A stretch of 64,000 bases of DNA from Martelella sp. HB161492 (GTDB lineage: Bacteria > Pseudomonadota > Alphaproteobacteria > Rhizobiales > Rhizobiaceae), in assembly GCF_013184775.1 (NCBI RefSeq), contig NZ_JAATVV010000002.1:276301-340300 (forward strand). Direction: 5' to 3'. The notes under the pieces were generated by a model. The model saw nothing but the letters and a program-made list of their open reading frames with translations. It made no database searches and was not told where the DNA came from. Both the position numbers and the translations under genes were made by a program. How positions within the stretch are numbered: position 1 is the first letter of the stretch; the number at the start of each line of letters is the position of its first letter. This document shows positions 17,285-26,419 of this stretch, piece by piece.

Positions 17285-19308
17285 CGCGCAAATCACCGTC
17301 CGATGGCGGCATCCTTTATGAAGACGACGACGATGACATCGCCACGGCAGAGGCACCGCCTGCCGGGGCAGCGGCTGCAATTTCCTGGAATGATGGCAAA
17401 ATCATCGAGCATGGGCTGAAGGGTGCCGAACTCATCGGCGAATTCGTCAAACATCTGCCGAACAGCCCCGGCGTCTACCGGATGATGAACGCCAATGGCG
17501 ACGTGCTCTATGTGGGCAAGGCCCGCTCACTGAAGAAGCGCGTCACCAATTATGCGCAGGGACGCGGGCACTCCAACCGCATCACCCGGATGATCACCCA
17601 GACCGCGCATATGGAATTTGTCACGACGCGGACAGAGACGGAAGCGCTCCTTCTAGAAGCAAATCTTATCAAGAGGTTGAGGCCTCGTTTTAATGTCCTG
17701 CTTCGCGATGACAAATCCTTCCCCTATATTCTGATCACGGGCGACCACAGGGCTCCGGCGCTCTACAAGCATCGCGGCGCGCGGGCACGAAAAGGCGATT
17801 ATTTCGGCCCCTTCGCCTCGGCCAGCGCAGTCGGGCGCACCATCAATGCAATGCAGCGCGCCTTTCTGATCCGCTCCTGCACCGACAGTATTTTCGAAAG
17901 CCGCACCCGGCCCTGCCTGCTGTTTCAGATCAAGCGATGCGCCGGCCCGTGCACCAATGAAATCTCGCCGGACGAATACGACCTGCTGATTGACGAGGCC
18001 CGCGCCTTCCTGTCCGGCAAGAGCCAGAGCGTTCAGGGACAGCTTGCCACCGCCATGAATGCGGCGGCAGAGGATCTCGATTTCGAACGTGCGGCCGTCT
18101 ATCGCGACCGCCTCGCGGCCCTCTCCCATGTGCTCGGCCATCAGGGCGTCAATCCGAGCGGGATCGAAGAGGCGGATGTGTTTGCGATCCACCACGAAGG
18201 CGGTCTGTGCTGCATTCAGGTCTTCTTTTTCCGCACCGGCCAGAACTGGGGCAACCGCTCCTATTTCCCGAAAGCCGACCCGACTCTCAGTGGCGCGGAA
18301 ATCCTCAACGCCTTCCTCGCCCAGTTCTATGACGATAAGCCGGTTCCGCGGCAGATCCTGCTCTCCGAGGAGATCGAGGAAATGGAACTGCTGGAGGAGG
18401 CGCTGTCGGAACGCGCTGGCCGCCGGATCCAGATCAGCGTGCCGAAACGCGGTGAAAAGCGCGATGTCGTTGCTCAGGTCGAGGCCAATGCCCGCGAGGC
18501 GCATGGACGAAAGCTCGCCGAAACGGCGACCCAGACCCGGCTGCTCTCCGGTTTTGCCGAGACCTTTGGCCTCGACGAGGTGCCACGCCGGATCGAGGTC
18601 TATGACAACTCCCACATCATGGGCACCAATGCCGTGGGCGGCATGGTGGTCGCTGGACCGGACGGCTTCGTCAAAGGTCAGTACCGCAAGTTCAACATCC
18701 GCTCGACCGATATCACTCCGGGCGATGACTTCGGCATGATGCGCGAAGTCATGACCCGCCGCTTCGCCCGGCTGATCAAGGAACATGGCATACCCGACCG
18801 CTCCGCGCCGCCTGTCGCCGACAGCGAGGACGATGCCGCCTTCCCGGCCTGGCCGGATGTGATCCTCATTGATGGCGGCCAGGGCCAGATGACGGCCGTG
18901 CGCGCCATCCTCGACGAGCTTGGCATTCGCGGCGCCGTCACCGCCATCGGCATCGCCAAGGGCGCTGACCGCGAGGCCGGCCGCGAGCGCTTCTTCATGG
19001 ATGGTCGCGCCGACTTCTCGCTGCCGCCGCGTGATCCGGTGCTCTATTTCATCCAGCGTCTGCGCGACGAGGCCCACCGCTTTGCCATCGGCTCGCACCG
19101 GGCCAGACGCAAGAAGGCACTGGTCAAGAACCCGCTCGATGAGATCGCCGGAATCGGCCCGTCCAGAAAGCGGGCGCTCTTGCAGCATTTCGGCACGGCC
19201 AAGGCGGTCTCGCGCGCGGGCATAAGCGATCTGACGGCCGTTGACGGCATTTCCGAAGCCATGGCGAAGCTGATCTATAATCATTTCAACGATAGTGGCG
19301 GTGAGTGA
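17281..19308 (+). CDS. uvrC: Excinuclease ABC subunit C
   Basis: UvrC makes both incisions beside DNA lesions in nucleotide excision repair, after loading by UvrA and UvrB. The 675-residue protein has an N-terminal GIY-YIG nuclease domain ([20 protein letters not shown], about residues 60-80), a UvrB-binding UVR region (near 255-290), the RNase-H-like second nuclease ([20 protein letters not shown] and ILIDGGQGQ) and C-terminal helix-hairpin-helix repeats ([17 protein letters not shown]). The first 45 residues are acidic and extra to the family core. The start codon overlaps the SDR stop. Confidence 0.98.
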   Translation: MTRKSPSDGGILYEDDDDDIATAEAPPAGAAAAISWNDGKIIEHGLKGAELIGEFVKHLPNSPGVYRMMNANGDVLYVGKARSLKKRVTNYAQGRGHSNRITRMITQTAHMEFVTTRTETEALLLEANLIKRLRPRFNVLLRDDKSFPYILITGDHRAPALYKHRGARARKGDYFGPFASASAVGRTINAMQRAFLIRSCTDSIFESRTRPCLLFQIKRCAGPCTNEISPDEYDLLIDEARAFLSGKSQSVQGQLATAMNAAAEDLDFERAAVYRDRLAALSHVLGHQGVNPSGIEEADVFAIHHEGGLCCIQVFFFRTGQNWGNRSYFPKADPTLSGAEILNAFLAQFYDDKPVPRQILLSEEIEEMELLEEALSERAGRRIQISVPKRGEKRDVVAQVEANAREAHGRKLAETATQTRLLSGFAETFGLDEVPRRIEVYDNSHIMGTNAVGGMVVAGPDGFVKGQYRKFNIRSTDITPGDDFGMMREVMTRRFARLIKEHGIPDRSAPPVADSEDDAAFPAWPDVILIDGGQGQMTAVRAILDELGIRGAVTAIGIAKGADREAGRERFFMDGRADFSLPPRDPVLYFIQRLRDEAHRFAIGSHRARRKKALVKNPLDEIAGIGPSRKRALLQHFGTAKAVSRAGISDLTAVDGISEAMAKLIYNHFNDSGGE

Positions 19309-19490
19309 GCGAAATGTGGCTTTGCCGCCTCAGAGACAAAGTTTAACAAAATCATGATTGACCGGCGTGGCCGACGCTCCCAATTCTGGTAAACTCGGCA
19401 GTAACGTTCGAATTGATTGCAAAACCGGCCTCTCCCAGCCGGCGCACAAGGCGCCCCCACGCGTAAGGGGCGAAATGATGGAATGAAGTC

Positions 19491-20087
19491 ATGGCCTCTA
19501 AAGCGCTGAATATCCCGAATCTCCTGACTTATGGCCGCATTCTCGCGGTTCCGCTGATTGTGCTGTGCTTTTTCGTCCAGGGCGAGCTGTCGAGCTCGGA
19601 CCCGGCGCGCTGGACGGCGCTGGCCATCTTCATCCTCGCCTCGGTGACGGATTTCTTTGACGGCTATCTGGCGCGCGCCTGGAATCAGCAATCCAATATC
19701 GGCCGCATGCTCGATCCGATCGCCGACAAGCTGCTTGTGTCCACCTGCCTGCTGCTGCTGGCCGCAGATGTCGAGCGCGTCATCGCCGGCTGGACCCTTT
19801 GGGCGGCAATCATCATCCTCTGCCGCGAAGTGCTGGTTTCCGGTCTGCGCGAATATCTCGCGACGCTCTCGGTTTCCGTTCCGGTCACCCGGATCGCCAA
19901 ATGGAAAACGACCTTTCAGATGATCGCCATCGGCATGCTGCTGGCGGGGCCGGCCGGCGACAAGATCTTCCCCTATACCACCAATCTTGGCATCGCCCTT
20001 CTGTGGATCGCGGCAGTGCTGACCATCTATACCGGCTACGACTATTTCCGTGCCGGACTGAAACATGTGGTGGATGCAGAAAAATGA
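19491..20087 (+). CDS. pgsA: CDP-diacylglycerol-glycerol-3-phosphate 3-phosphatidyltransferase
   Basis: PgsA makes phosphatidylglycerol phosphate at the inner membrane, the first step to phosphatidylglycerol and cardiolipin. The 198-residue protein has several hydrophobic helices and the complete CDP-alcohol phosphotransferase motif D-x2-DG-x2-AR-x8-G-x3-D-x3-D, in DFFDGYLARA through GRMLDPIADK (residues about 44-67). The start begins NIPNLLTYGR, typical of the family. It is 180 bases after uvrC and its stop overlaps moaD by four bases. Confidence 0.97.
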   Translation: MASKALNIPNLLTYGRILAVPLIVLCFFVQGELSSSDPARWTALAIFILASVTDFFDGYLARAWNQQSNIGRMLDPIADKLLVSTCLLLLAADVERVIAGWTLWAAIIILCREVLVSGLREYLATLSVSVPVTRIAKWKTTFQMIAIGMLLAGPAGDKIFPYTTNLGIALLWIAAVLTIYTGYDYFRAGLKHVVDAEK

Positions 20088-20338
20088 CCAAGCTCGTCTA
20101 TTTTGCCTGGGTGCGGGAACGCATCGGCCAGCCCGAGGAAGACATCGCCCTGCCCGCATCGATATCGACGGTGGCAGACCTGCTCGGCTTCCTCAAGCAG
20201 CGCGGCGACAACTACGCCCATGCGCTCGAACAGGAACGCTTCATCCGCGTCGCGCTCGACAAGATGCATGCTGAACACGACATGCCGATCGCCGGTGCAT
20301 CGGAGATCGCCCTCTTCCCGCCGATGACGGGCGGCTGA
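20084..20338 (+). CDS. moaD: Molybdopterin synthase sulfur carrier subunit
   Basis: MoaD is the small ubiquitin-fold subunit of molybdopterin synthase; its C-terminal Gly-Gly is activated and thiocarboxylated by MoeB to carry sulfur to precursor Z. The 84-residue protein starts MTKLVYFAWVRERIG and ends in FPPMTGG, as required. The start overlaps the pgsA stop (ATGA). moaE follows after four bases, so both subunits are made together. A link between pgsA and moaDE order is common in rhizobia and has no known functional meaning. Confidence 0.95.
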   Translation: MTKLVYFAWVRERIGQPEEDIALPASISTVADLLGFLKQRGDNYAHALEQERFIRVALDKMHAEHDMPIAGASEIALFPPMTGG

Positions 20339-20342
20339 CGCC

Positions 20343-20804
20343 ATGACGGCAAAACCGACAATCCGCGTTCAGGCCGAAGATTTCGACATCACCGCCGAAA
20401 TGCGTGCACTGAGTGAAGGACGGAAGGATATCGGAGCAACGGTTACCTTTACCGGCCTTTGCAGGGATGAATCCGGCACGCTCGCCGCACTCGAACTGGA
20501 ACACTATCCGGGCATGGCAGAGGCGGAGATGACCCGCATTGCCAGTGAAGCCATGGACCGCTTCTCGCTTCTCGGGCTGACGGCAATCCATCGCTTCGGC
20601 AGGATCGCGCCCGGCGAGAACATTGTTGTGGTCATTGCCGCAGCACCGCACCGTCAGGCCGCCTTTGACGGCGCCTCCTTCGTGATGGATTTCCTCAAGA
20701 CCGCCGCGCCGTTCTGGAAAAAGGAACATCTGACTGACGGAAGCAGCGGTGGCTGGGTCGAGGCGAAAGACAGCGACGACAGTGCAGCCAGACGCTGGGA
20801 CTAA
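20343..20804 (+). CDS. moaE: Molybdopterin synthase catalytic subunit
   Basis: MoaE is the large subunit that inserts two sulfurs into cyclic pyranopterin monophosphate to form molybdopterin. The 153-residue protein has the family core: VTFTGLCRDESGTLAALELEHYPGMAE, then IHRFGRIAPGENIVVV and the active-site region AAFDGASFVMDFLKTAAPFWKKE with the conserved lysines. The C-terminal tail is acidic and variable. It starts four bases after moaD. Confidence 0.96.
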   Translation: MTAKPTIRVQAEDFDITAEMRALSEGRKDIGATVTFTGLCRDESGTLAALELEHYPGMAEAEMTRIASEAMDRFSLLGLTAIHRFGRIAPGENIVVVIAAAPHRQAAFDGASFVMDFLKTAAPFWKKEHLTDGSSGGWVEAKDSDDSAARRWD

Positions 20805-20921
20805 AATTCTTTTTCACGCCGCCCTTGTCCCGTCATATGTCGGCGCTATGCTCTTGTCTTATGGAGCGGTTCAAATCGATTGAGTCTGAACGCGCGCTGA
20901 TGCGGTTTTTCGAGGGAAGCC

Positions 20922-21629
20922 ATGGCAGAGAACAATTCTCAGCTTACCATCGGGTTCATCATGTATCCGGGGCTCACTCAGCTCGACCTGTTCGGTCCGG
21001 CTGACGTGCTCAGCAGGATGCAGGGAACCGAAATCAAATATCTCTGGCGCAATACCGATCCGGTGATCGTCGATCGCGGCCTCAGGATCATTCCAAATAC
21101 CACCTATAATCAGTGTCGCTCGCTCGACATGATCTGCGTGCCCGGTGGGCCAGGACAGATCGCGATGATGGATGATGAGGAAACGCTTGCCTTTCTCCGG
21201 CGCATCGCACCGGGCTGCAAGCTCGTCACCTCGGTATGCACCGGCTCGCTGATCCTTGGCGCCGCCGGCCTTCTGCGCGGCTACAATGCCACCTGCCACT
21301 GGACATGCCTCGACCAGCTCTCAATCTTCGGTGCCAAGGCGGTGGCAGAGCGGGTCGTGACGGACCGCAACCGCATCACCGGTGCGGGCGTCACCTCCGG
21401 CATCGACTTCGCGCTCAAGGTCGTCGAATCGCTCACCGACAAGCGTACGGCGCAGCAGATCCAGCTGCAGATGGAATATGACCCGCAGCCGCCCTATAAC
21501 TGCGGATCGCCGCGCACCGCACCGGAAGAGATCGTCGACAGCGTCCGCGCGCGCCTGCACATGTTCCTGTCCACGAGACGCACGGCAAGCGAACGTGCTG
21601 CCGAGCGACTGAAGGAACTGAAGGACTGA
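20922..21629 (+). CDS. DJ-1/PfpI family protein, isonitrile hydratase-like
   Basis: The 235-residue protein has the DJ-1/PfpI fold with the nucleophile elbow SVCTGSLILGAAGLL (Cys near residue 106) and the upstream segment TIGFIMYPGLTQLDLFGPADVLSRM with the acidic residue that pairs with the Cys. The layout matches the group that contains isonitrile hydratase, which converts isonitriles to N-formamides. It lacks the AraC DNA-binding domain found in many relatives. The real substrate is unknown. GAGGGA lies five bases before the ATG. It stands alone and converges with ndk. Confidence 0.83.
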   Translation: MAENNSQLTIGFIMYPGLTQLDLFGPADVLSRMQGTEIKYLWRNTDPVIVDRGLRIIPNTTYNQCRSLDMICVPGGPGQIAMMDDEETLAFLRRIAPGCKLVTSVCTGSLILGAAGLLRGYNATCHWTCLDQLSIFGAKAVAERVVTDRNRITGAGVTSGIDFALKVVESLTDKRTAQQIQLQMEYDPQPPYNCGSPRTAPEEIVDSVRARLHMFLSTRRTASERAAERLKELKD

Positions 21630-21661
21630 CGGCACCGCAAGGCCGCGTTTTTCCGACATTG

Positions 21662-21696
21662 AAAAAGCCGCCCGGATCACTCCGGGCGGCTTTTTT
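21662..21696. terminator. Strong bidirectional intrinsic terminator
   Basis: A perfect 15-base-pair stem AAAAAGCCGCCCGGA / TCCGGGCGGCTTTTT with loop TCAC lies between the convergent DJ-1 gene and ndk. It ends in T-runs on both strands. Confidence 0.93.
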
Positions 21697-21730
21697 CATT
21701 GCTTCACAAAAGTCCGTCAGACTATTGAAA

Positions 21731-22153
21731 TCAGCCAACAATCTCGGTTTCGGAGAACCAGAAGCCGATTTCGCGCTTGGCGGTTTCGACGGCGTCGGAG
21801 CCGTGAACGGAGTTTTCGCCCATGGACAGCGCGAAGGTCTTGCGGATCGTGCCCTCGTCAGCCTTTTCCGGGTTGGTGGCGCCCATGATTTCGCGGTTCT
21901 TGAGAACGGCGTTTTCACCTTCGAGAACCTGGACAACGGTCGGGCCCGAGCTCATGAACTCAACCAGTTCGCCGAAGAAGGGGCGTTCCTTGTGCTCGGC
22001 ATAGAAAGCTTCCGCTTCGCGACGCGACATCCAGACGCGCTTGGAAGCGACAACGGCCAAGCCGTTTTCTTCCAGCATCTTGATAATGGCGCCGGTCAGG
22101 TTGCGCTTGGTGGCATCAGGCTTGATCATCGAAAAGGTGCGTTCAATCGCCAT
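21731..22153 (-). CDS. ndk: Nucleoside diphosphate kinase
   Basis: Ndk balances nucleoside triphosphate pools by passing phosphate from ATP through a histidine. The 140-residue protein has the typical start [15 protein letters not shown], the Arg and Thr residues that hold phosphate (REIMGATNP) and the active-site motif NSVHGSD with the phosphorylated His near residue 117. Length is exactly that of the family. The gene stands alone between a terminator and a GST gene. Confidence 0.98.
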   Translation of the reverse strand: MAIERTFSMIKPDATKRNLTGAIIKMLEENGLAVVASKRVWMSRREAEAFYAEHKERPFFGELVEFMSSGPTVVQVLEGENAVLKNREIMGATNPEKADEGTIRKTFALSMGENSVHGSDAVETAKREIGFWFSETEIVG

Positions 22154-22266
22154 GTCATTCGTCCTCTGACAGAGTGTTCTTCAAGAAATTGAGCCGGTGT
22201 TTACCCGGCAAAGCCCCTGAAAACAAGGTGGCACGGATATTTTCACCGAAGCGTCACGATGTCGCT

Positions 22267-22932
22267 TCAAAGATCGGCCGCGCCGAGGCAGCGCTCATAC
22301 CAGGCGGTGACCGGATCATTCGGGTCCATGACCTTGATCCTGGCGGTCATGGCCAGCCAATGCAGCGCACCGAAGACGATATAGTCGGCAAACAGCGGGG
22401 TCGCGCCGCCGATAAAGGGCTGGCTCTTCAGCATCTGGCGCAGCGGCTGCAGCTTGCCGCCGAACTGTTCGGCCTCGGCTTCGCGGCCCGTCGCCACCTC
22501 CTCCAGCGTCATGCCGAGCCTTTTCTCGCGGCTTTCGCGGAAATAGGCCTGATCGACCGGGCCGAGCATGTCGTGAATGTCCTTGACCGCAATCTTGGTG
22601 ACAGCCGGATGCAGCGTTGTCAGCGACCAGCCCTCGACAAAGCGGGCCATGGCCATACCGCCTTCCCCCTTGAACAGCGACGGTGCGTCCGGATAGGCCT
22701 GTTCGAGATAGAGCGCGATGGCGAAACTGTCGGAAATCCGCTTGTCGCCGTCGAGCAGGATCGGCACCGTCTTCGAAAAGCCGTTCTCCAGCTTCGGGAT
22801 CTCGGTGAAGGGCGTCGGCCTTTCTTCGAAATCAAGCCCCTTGTGCCTGAGCGCCAGAACCACTTTCCAGCAATGGGGCGAAAAAGGCGCAGCACTGTCA
22901 GCGCCGCAAAGCGTGTAGAGAACCCGTGTCAT
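22267..22932 (-). CDS. Glutathione S-transferase, LigE/LigF-like group
   Basis: The 221-residue protein starts MTRVLYTLCGADSAAPFSPHCWKV. The FSPHCWKV-LAL-HKG-FEERP-PFTEIP pattern is that of the GST group that includes the bacterial beta-etherases LigE and LigF, not of classical GSTs. The glutathione contact PILLDGDKRISDSFAIALYLE is present near residue 60. The C-terminal half is helical. The natural substrate is unknown; ether-cleaving activity should not be assumed. AGGAG lies eight bases before ATG 22932, which rejects the longer frame to 23148. Confidence 0.85.
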   Translation of the reverse strand: MTRVLYTLCGADSAAPFSPHCWKVVLALRHKGLDFEERPTPFTEIPKLENGFSKTVPILLDGDKRISDSFAIALYLEQAYPDAPSLFKGEGGMAMARFVEGWSLTTLHPAVTKIAVKDIHDMLGPVDQAYFRESREKRLGMTLEEVATGREAEAEQFGGKLQPLRQMLKSQPFIGGATPLFADYIVFGALHWLAMTARIKVMDPNDPVTAWYERCLGAADL

Positions 22933-23107
22933 TGATGAACTCCTCTGTTGGGCAGGCAGGTTTGACCAGACGCGCGCAAATTGCAAGACGGACAACGGCC
23001 AGCGATGCGCGCCGGTTCCGTAGCGCGAACGGTAGTATGCCGATGCTACCCGCGCGGAATTGTCTTTTGCTAGTTTCAATCCGGCACCATGAACACGGGA
23101 GGAGACT

Positions 23108-23674
23108 ATGGCAGCCAGGAAGATCCTGATGATTACCGGTGATTTCACCGAGGACTACGAAACCATGGTTCCGTTCCAGACGCTTCTGGCCGTCGGCCAC
23201 GATGTCGATGCGGTCTGCCCGGACAAGAAGGCCGGTGACACGGTTGCGACCGCCATTCACGATTTTGAAGGCGACCAGACCTATTCGGAAAAACCCGGCC
23301 ACCGCTTCGCACTGACGGCGGACTTCGAGGCCATCAACGCCGCCGATTACGATGCGCTGGTCATTCCGGGCGGCCGCGCGCCGGAATATCTGCGCCTCAA
23401 CGGCGCCGTGATCGCCATGGTGCGCCACTTCTTCGAAGCGGACAAGCCGGTGGCAGCAATCTGCCATGGCGCCCAGATCCTGGCAGCAGCCGGCGTGCTG
23501 TCCGGCCGCACCTGCTCGGCCTACCCGGCCTGCGCGCCGGAGGTAAAGCTCGCCGGCGGCAGCTATGCCGATATCGCTGTCACCGATGCCGTGACTGACG
23601 GCAATCTGGTGACCGCCCCGGCATGGCCCGCCCATCCGGCCTGGCTCAGCCAGTTCATGGCACTGCTTGCCTGA
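23108..23674 (+). CDS. DJ-1/PfpI family protein
   Basis: The 188-residue protein has the core of the PfpI group: [11 protein letters not shown] with the active-site Glu, [13 protein letters not shown], and the nucleophile elbow [16 protein letters not shown] (Cys near residue 118) followed by His. Members act as proteases, chaperones or glyoxal-detoxifying enzymes; sequence alone does not choose. It is different from the protein at 20922 and belongs to a separate branch. AGGAG is six bases before the ATG. It is divergent from the GST gene, so the two may share a stress-response promoter region. Confidence 0.88.
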   Translation: MAARKILMITGDFTEDYETMVPFQTLLAVGHDVDAVCPDKKAGDTVATAIHDFEGDQTYSEKPGHRFALTADFEAINAADYDALVIPGGRAPEYLRLNGAVIAMVRHFFEADKPVAAICHGAQILAAAGVLSGRTCSAYPACAPEVKLAGGSYADIAVTDAVTDGNLVTAPAWPAHPAWLSQFMALLA

Positions 23675-23751
23675 TCATCCGGATCAGGGGGCGCGCTTTC
23701 GTCGCGGCCCCTGACCGTTTATAGTGACCCCGGGAGAACCGGGAGGAAACC

Positions 23752-24111
23752 ATGTGCAGATTGTTTATCGGGGCCGATCCGGCCCTTTGGGAAAGCGTCA
23801 GCCGCTCCGTCAGGATTGACGGGGTGGTGACAAGCGTGCGGCTGGAACGTTTCTTCTGGGATAAGCTCGGCGCGATTGCCGAACGTGACGGGCTCAGCGT
23901 CACCCAGCTGATCAGCCGGCTCTATCGCGAATCGATCGATGCCGGGCATGATCTCGGCAACTTCACCTCATTCCTCAGGGTCTGTTGCGGGCGCTTTCTG
24001 GCACTTCAGGCCGACGGTGACATTCCGCCCGAACGGGCCATTTCCGGGCTCGATGCCCGCGCCATCCTGGAACGGGAACGCCGCCGGGCCGCTGCTGCCC
24101 TGCATGCATAA
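23752..24111 (+). CDS. Ribbon-helix-helix domain protein
   Basis: The 119-residue protein has a ribbon-helix-helix core at about residues 20-55: a strand SVRIDGVVTSVRLERFFW followed by helices with LGAIAERDGLSVTQLISRLYRE. This resembles the small RHH proteins (PF13467-like) common in alphaproteobacteria, which are likely DNA-binding regulators. Target genes are unknown. The C-terminal half is helical and Arg-rich. The ribosome site GGGAGG is seven bases before the ATG. It lies between a DJ-1 gene and a DinB gene on the same strand. Confidence 0.78.
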   Translation: MCRLFIGADPALWESVSRSVRIDGVVTSVRLERFFWDKLGAIAERDGLSVTQLISRLYRESIDAGHDLGNFTSFLRVCCGRFLALQADGDIPPERAISGLDARAILERERRRAAAALHA

Positions 24112-24167
24112 GCCAGGACGATGGCGGCTATAAAATAGTTTCACAAACGACCATAGCGATTTCGACT

Positions 24168-24710
24168 ATGATCGGGGCAACCATGATGGAGAGCCCGATG
24201 CTGCCGCATTTTCGCATGTTCGCTGCCTATAACAACTGGGCCAACAGCCTGGTCTATTCGAGCGCGTCCCACCTCGCTTATGATGATTATACCCGCGACC
24301 TCGGCGCCTTCTTTCACTCGGTGCATGGCACGCTCAATCATCTGCTGTACACCGATCGGATCTGGATGAAACGCTTTGCCGGCGAATATACCGGCTCCGT
24401 CAAGCTGAACAGCATCATCAGCGATGATTTCGAAGATCTGCGGCTTGCCCGCGAGGCAGAGGATCAGGCCATCATCGCCTATATCGACAGCCTCTCGGAA
24501 GACCAGCTTGCCGGGCGTTTCAGCTATCTGCGCGGCAATCCTCCGGAACAGCATAATGACAGTCTTTCAAAGGCTTTGGCGCATCTCTTCAACCATCAGA
24601 CACACCATCGCGGCCAGATCCACATGATGCTGACAACGCTTGGCCGGCCGTCACTGGAAATGGATCTGATCTATTTCCTGCGCTCCGCTGCGGGCCGGCC
24701 ATTCGCATGA
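24168..24710 (+). CDS. DinB-like metal-binding four-helix protein
   Basis: The DinB/YfiT superfamily are four-helix-bundle proteins that bind a metal through three His. In this protein of up to 180 residues they are seen as HGTLNHLLYTDRIW (about residues 51-64) and FNHQTHHRGQ (about 140-149). Family members include thiol S-transferases (bacillithiol, mycothiol) and proteins of unknown job. ATGs at 24168, 24183 and 24198 are in frame; the conserved part begins MLPHFRMFAAYNNWAN, which would suit 24198, so the start is uncertain. The gene is not damage-linked by context. Confidence 0.83.
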   Translation: MIGATMMESPMLPHFRMFAAYNNWANSLVYSSASHLAYDDYTRDLGAFFHSVHGTLNHLLYTDRIWMKRFAGEYTGSVKLNSIISDDFEDLRLAREAEDQAIIAYIDSLSEDQLAGRFSYLRGNPPEQHNDSLSKALAHLFNHQTHHRGQIHMMLTTLGRPSLEMDLIYFLRSAAGRPFA

Positions 24711-24728
24711 ACCGGCCGTTGCCGCCGG

Positions 24729-24962
24729 TCAGGCGAACCAGCCTTCGACCTTGGCTTCCTCCGGCAGGCCGCCGGCATGGACCAGCTTGCCGTCAATCGA
24801 AACACCCGGCGTCGACATGACGCCGGCCATGGCGATCGCCTTCGGGTCCGAGACCTTTTCGAGGCTGATCTGTGTGCCATGACGGGCAGCGGCATCGGCG
24901 ATCAGCTTGGCGGTTGCCTCGCAGCGCTTGCATCCCGGACCGTAGACCTTGACCGTTTTCAT
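24729..24962 (-). CDS. Small thioredoxin-like redox protein
   Basis: The 77-residue protein has the redox motif GPGCKRCEATAKL (Cys14-x2-Cys17 or so) and the cis-Pro segment VMSTPGVSIDGKLVHAGG. This is the small archaeal-like thioredoxin/glutaredoxin group, often found next to permeases of the DUF318 type. It starts 12 bases after the permease gene stop and is the last gene of the arsR operon. A role as electron donor or metalloid reductant to the permease substrate is inferred from context only. Confidence 0.88.
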   Translation of the reverse strand: MKTVKVYGPGCKRCEATAKLIADAAARHGTQISLEKVSDPKAIAMAGVMSTPGVSIDGKLVHAGGLPEEAKVEGWFA

Positions 24963-24974
24963 GGGTCTTCTCCT

Positions 24975-26030
24975 TCAAAACATCAGGTTGAACATAAATC
25001 CGACCATCAGGATGCCGCAGCCGACCACCGCGATGAAAACGGCGATCAGGCGCAGCGTCAGCACCTGACGCAGGATGATCATTTCCGGCAGGCTGAGCGC
25101 GATCACCGACATCATGAAGGCGAGCACCGTTCCAAGCGCCGCCCCCTTGCCGATCAGCGCCTCGACAATCGGGATCACACCGGCGGCATTGGAATACATC
25201 GGTATGCCGATCAGCACGGCCGCCGGCACGCTCCACCAGGCGTCAGCCCCCATGATCGTCGCCATCAGCGTCTCCGGCACATAGCCATGGATCAACGCGC
25301 CGAGACCGATGCCGAGCAGGATATAGAGCCAGATCTTGCCGACGATTTCCCGGACCCCGACAAGGGCGGCACGGTAGCGTTCGCGCATTGTCGGACGCTC
25401 CTCATCCAGCGCCCCGGCCCCGGCATTCATGCTGATCTCGCGCACCCAGTCCTGCAGCCAGCCCTCAAGATGCAGCCGCCCGATCACCAGACCGGCAAAA
25501 ATCGCAATAGCCAGCCCGAAGCCGAGATAGGCCAGCGCCACCGGCCAGCCGACGAGGCCGAAAAGCAGGATCAGCGCCACCTCATTGACCATCGGCGCGG
25601 CGATCAGAAACGAGAAGGTGACCCCAAGCGGAACGCCAGCCGAGACAAAACCGATGAAGAGCGGCACTGCCGAGCAGGAACAGAACGGCGTCAGCACGCC
25701 GAGACAGGCGGCAAGCACATTGCCAATGCCGAGCGCCCGCCCGGCCAGAAGCGCGCGCGTGCGCTCGGGGCTGAAGAAACTGCGCACCACCCCCATGGCG
25801 AAAACCACGAGCACCAGCAGCATGAAGACTTTCGGCACGTCGTAGAAGAAGAAGGCCAGCGCCTCCCCGGTATGACTCGCAGGATCGACCGGCAACAGAC
25901 CGACGAGAAAATCCGAAAACGGCTGCAGCACCCGGTAGACATTCCACCACGCCACCAGAGCCAGGATCAGGACGACGTGCCAGAGCCATTCTGGCCCACG
26001 ATGCGCCATATGCGGTGTCGACAGGCTCAT
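24975..26030 (-). CDS. DUF318/ArsP-like permease
   Basis: The 351-residue inner-membrane protein has about eight to ten hydrophobic helices. It carries the motif TPFCSCSAVPLFIGF (about residues 112-126) with the paired Cys of the permease family that includes ArsP, which exports trivalent organoarsenicals. A second signature, GIPMYSNAAGVIPIVEALI, repeats the fold in the C-terminal half. A cytoplasmic loop near residues 205-230 separates the halves. GGAGG lies six bases before ATG and the start overlaps the arsR stop by four bases. The substrate is inferred as an arsenical or other soft metalloid. Confidence 0.87.
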   Translation of the reverse strand: MSLSTPHMAHRGPEWLWHVVLILALVAWWNVYRVLQPFSDFLVGLLPVDPASHTGEALAFFFYDVPKVFMLLVLVVFAMGVVRSFFSPERTRALLAGRALGIGNVLAACLGVLTPFCSCSAVPLFIGFVSAGVPLGVTFSFLIAAPMVNEVALILLFGLVGWPVALAYLGFGLAIAIFAGLVIGRLHLEGWLQDWVREISMNAGAGALDEERPTMRERYRAALVGVREIVGKIWLYILLGIGLGALIHGYVPETLMATIMGADAWWSVPAAVLIGIPMYSNAAGVIPIVEALIGKGAALGTVLAFMMSVIALSLPEMIILRQVLTLRLIAVFIAVVGCGILMVGFMFNLMF

Positions 26031-26323
26031 GCGACCCTCCTCTGATCCCGCGCCACGCAGGCGATGGCCGCCTTGAGGACATCGTCAAGCATGGGGTCCA
26101 GATCCGGATTGAGGCGGTATCGCACCCATTGCGCATCGCGGCGGTCAACCACAAGGCCTGCAGATTTGAGTACGCCCATATGCCGCGACATGCGCGACTG
26201 GGTGGCCTGGCAGTGGCGCATCAGTTCGCAGACACAATGCTCCCTGCCATCGCCAAGCACATCCATTGCCGAAAGCCGTGTCGGTTCGGCAAGAGCCGCA
26301 AGAACATCAAGAACCGTCGCCAT
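26027..26323 (-). CDS. arsR: ArsR family metalloid-responsive repressor
   Basis: The 98-residue protein is a winged-helix ArsR regulator: LADPTRL-type start (LAEPTRLSAMDVL), recognition helix QSRMSRHMGVLKSAGLV and a wing RRDAQWVRYRL. Cys30-Val-Cys32 lies at the start of the recognition motif, with Cys38 six residues on, close to the CVC arrangement of arsenite sensors. It heads an operon with the permease and thioredoxin genes and should repress it from the palindrome at 26362-26377. Effector assignment rests on the cysteines and the neighbour; cadmium or antimony cannot be excluded. Confidence 0.9.
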   Translation of the reverse strand: MATVLDVLAALAEPTRLSAMDVLGDGREHCVCELMRHCQATQSRMSRHMGVLKSAGLVVDRRDAQWVRYRLNPDLDPMLDDVLKAAIACVARDQRRVA

Positions 26324-26361
26324 ATCCGCTGTCCCAGATCATTATTCCCGCTCATGCGCAT

Positions 26362-26377
26362 ATACGCATTTACGTAT
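26362..26377. promoter_or_regulatory. Candidate ArsR operator palindrome
   Basis: The sequence ATACG-CATTTA-CGTAT is an inverted repeat with 5-base arms and a 6-base spacer, 39 bases upstream of the arsR ATG. The flanking bases GCGCAT before and GTAT after add partial symmetry. Position and symmetry fit an autoregulatory operator. Confidence 0.55.
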
Positions 26378-26419
26378 GTATTCCTTGATCTGGAGCAAAT
26401 GCGACGGACATATGCCGGG

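Noticed and set aside
17653-19284. 543-codon frame on the minus strand
   Set aside because: Antisense to uvrC, which has all domains; no family pattern in the antisense protein.
24777-26045. 422-codon frame on the plus strand
   Set aside because: Antisense to the permease operon; very His- and Arg-rich and without a pattern.
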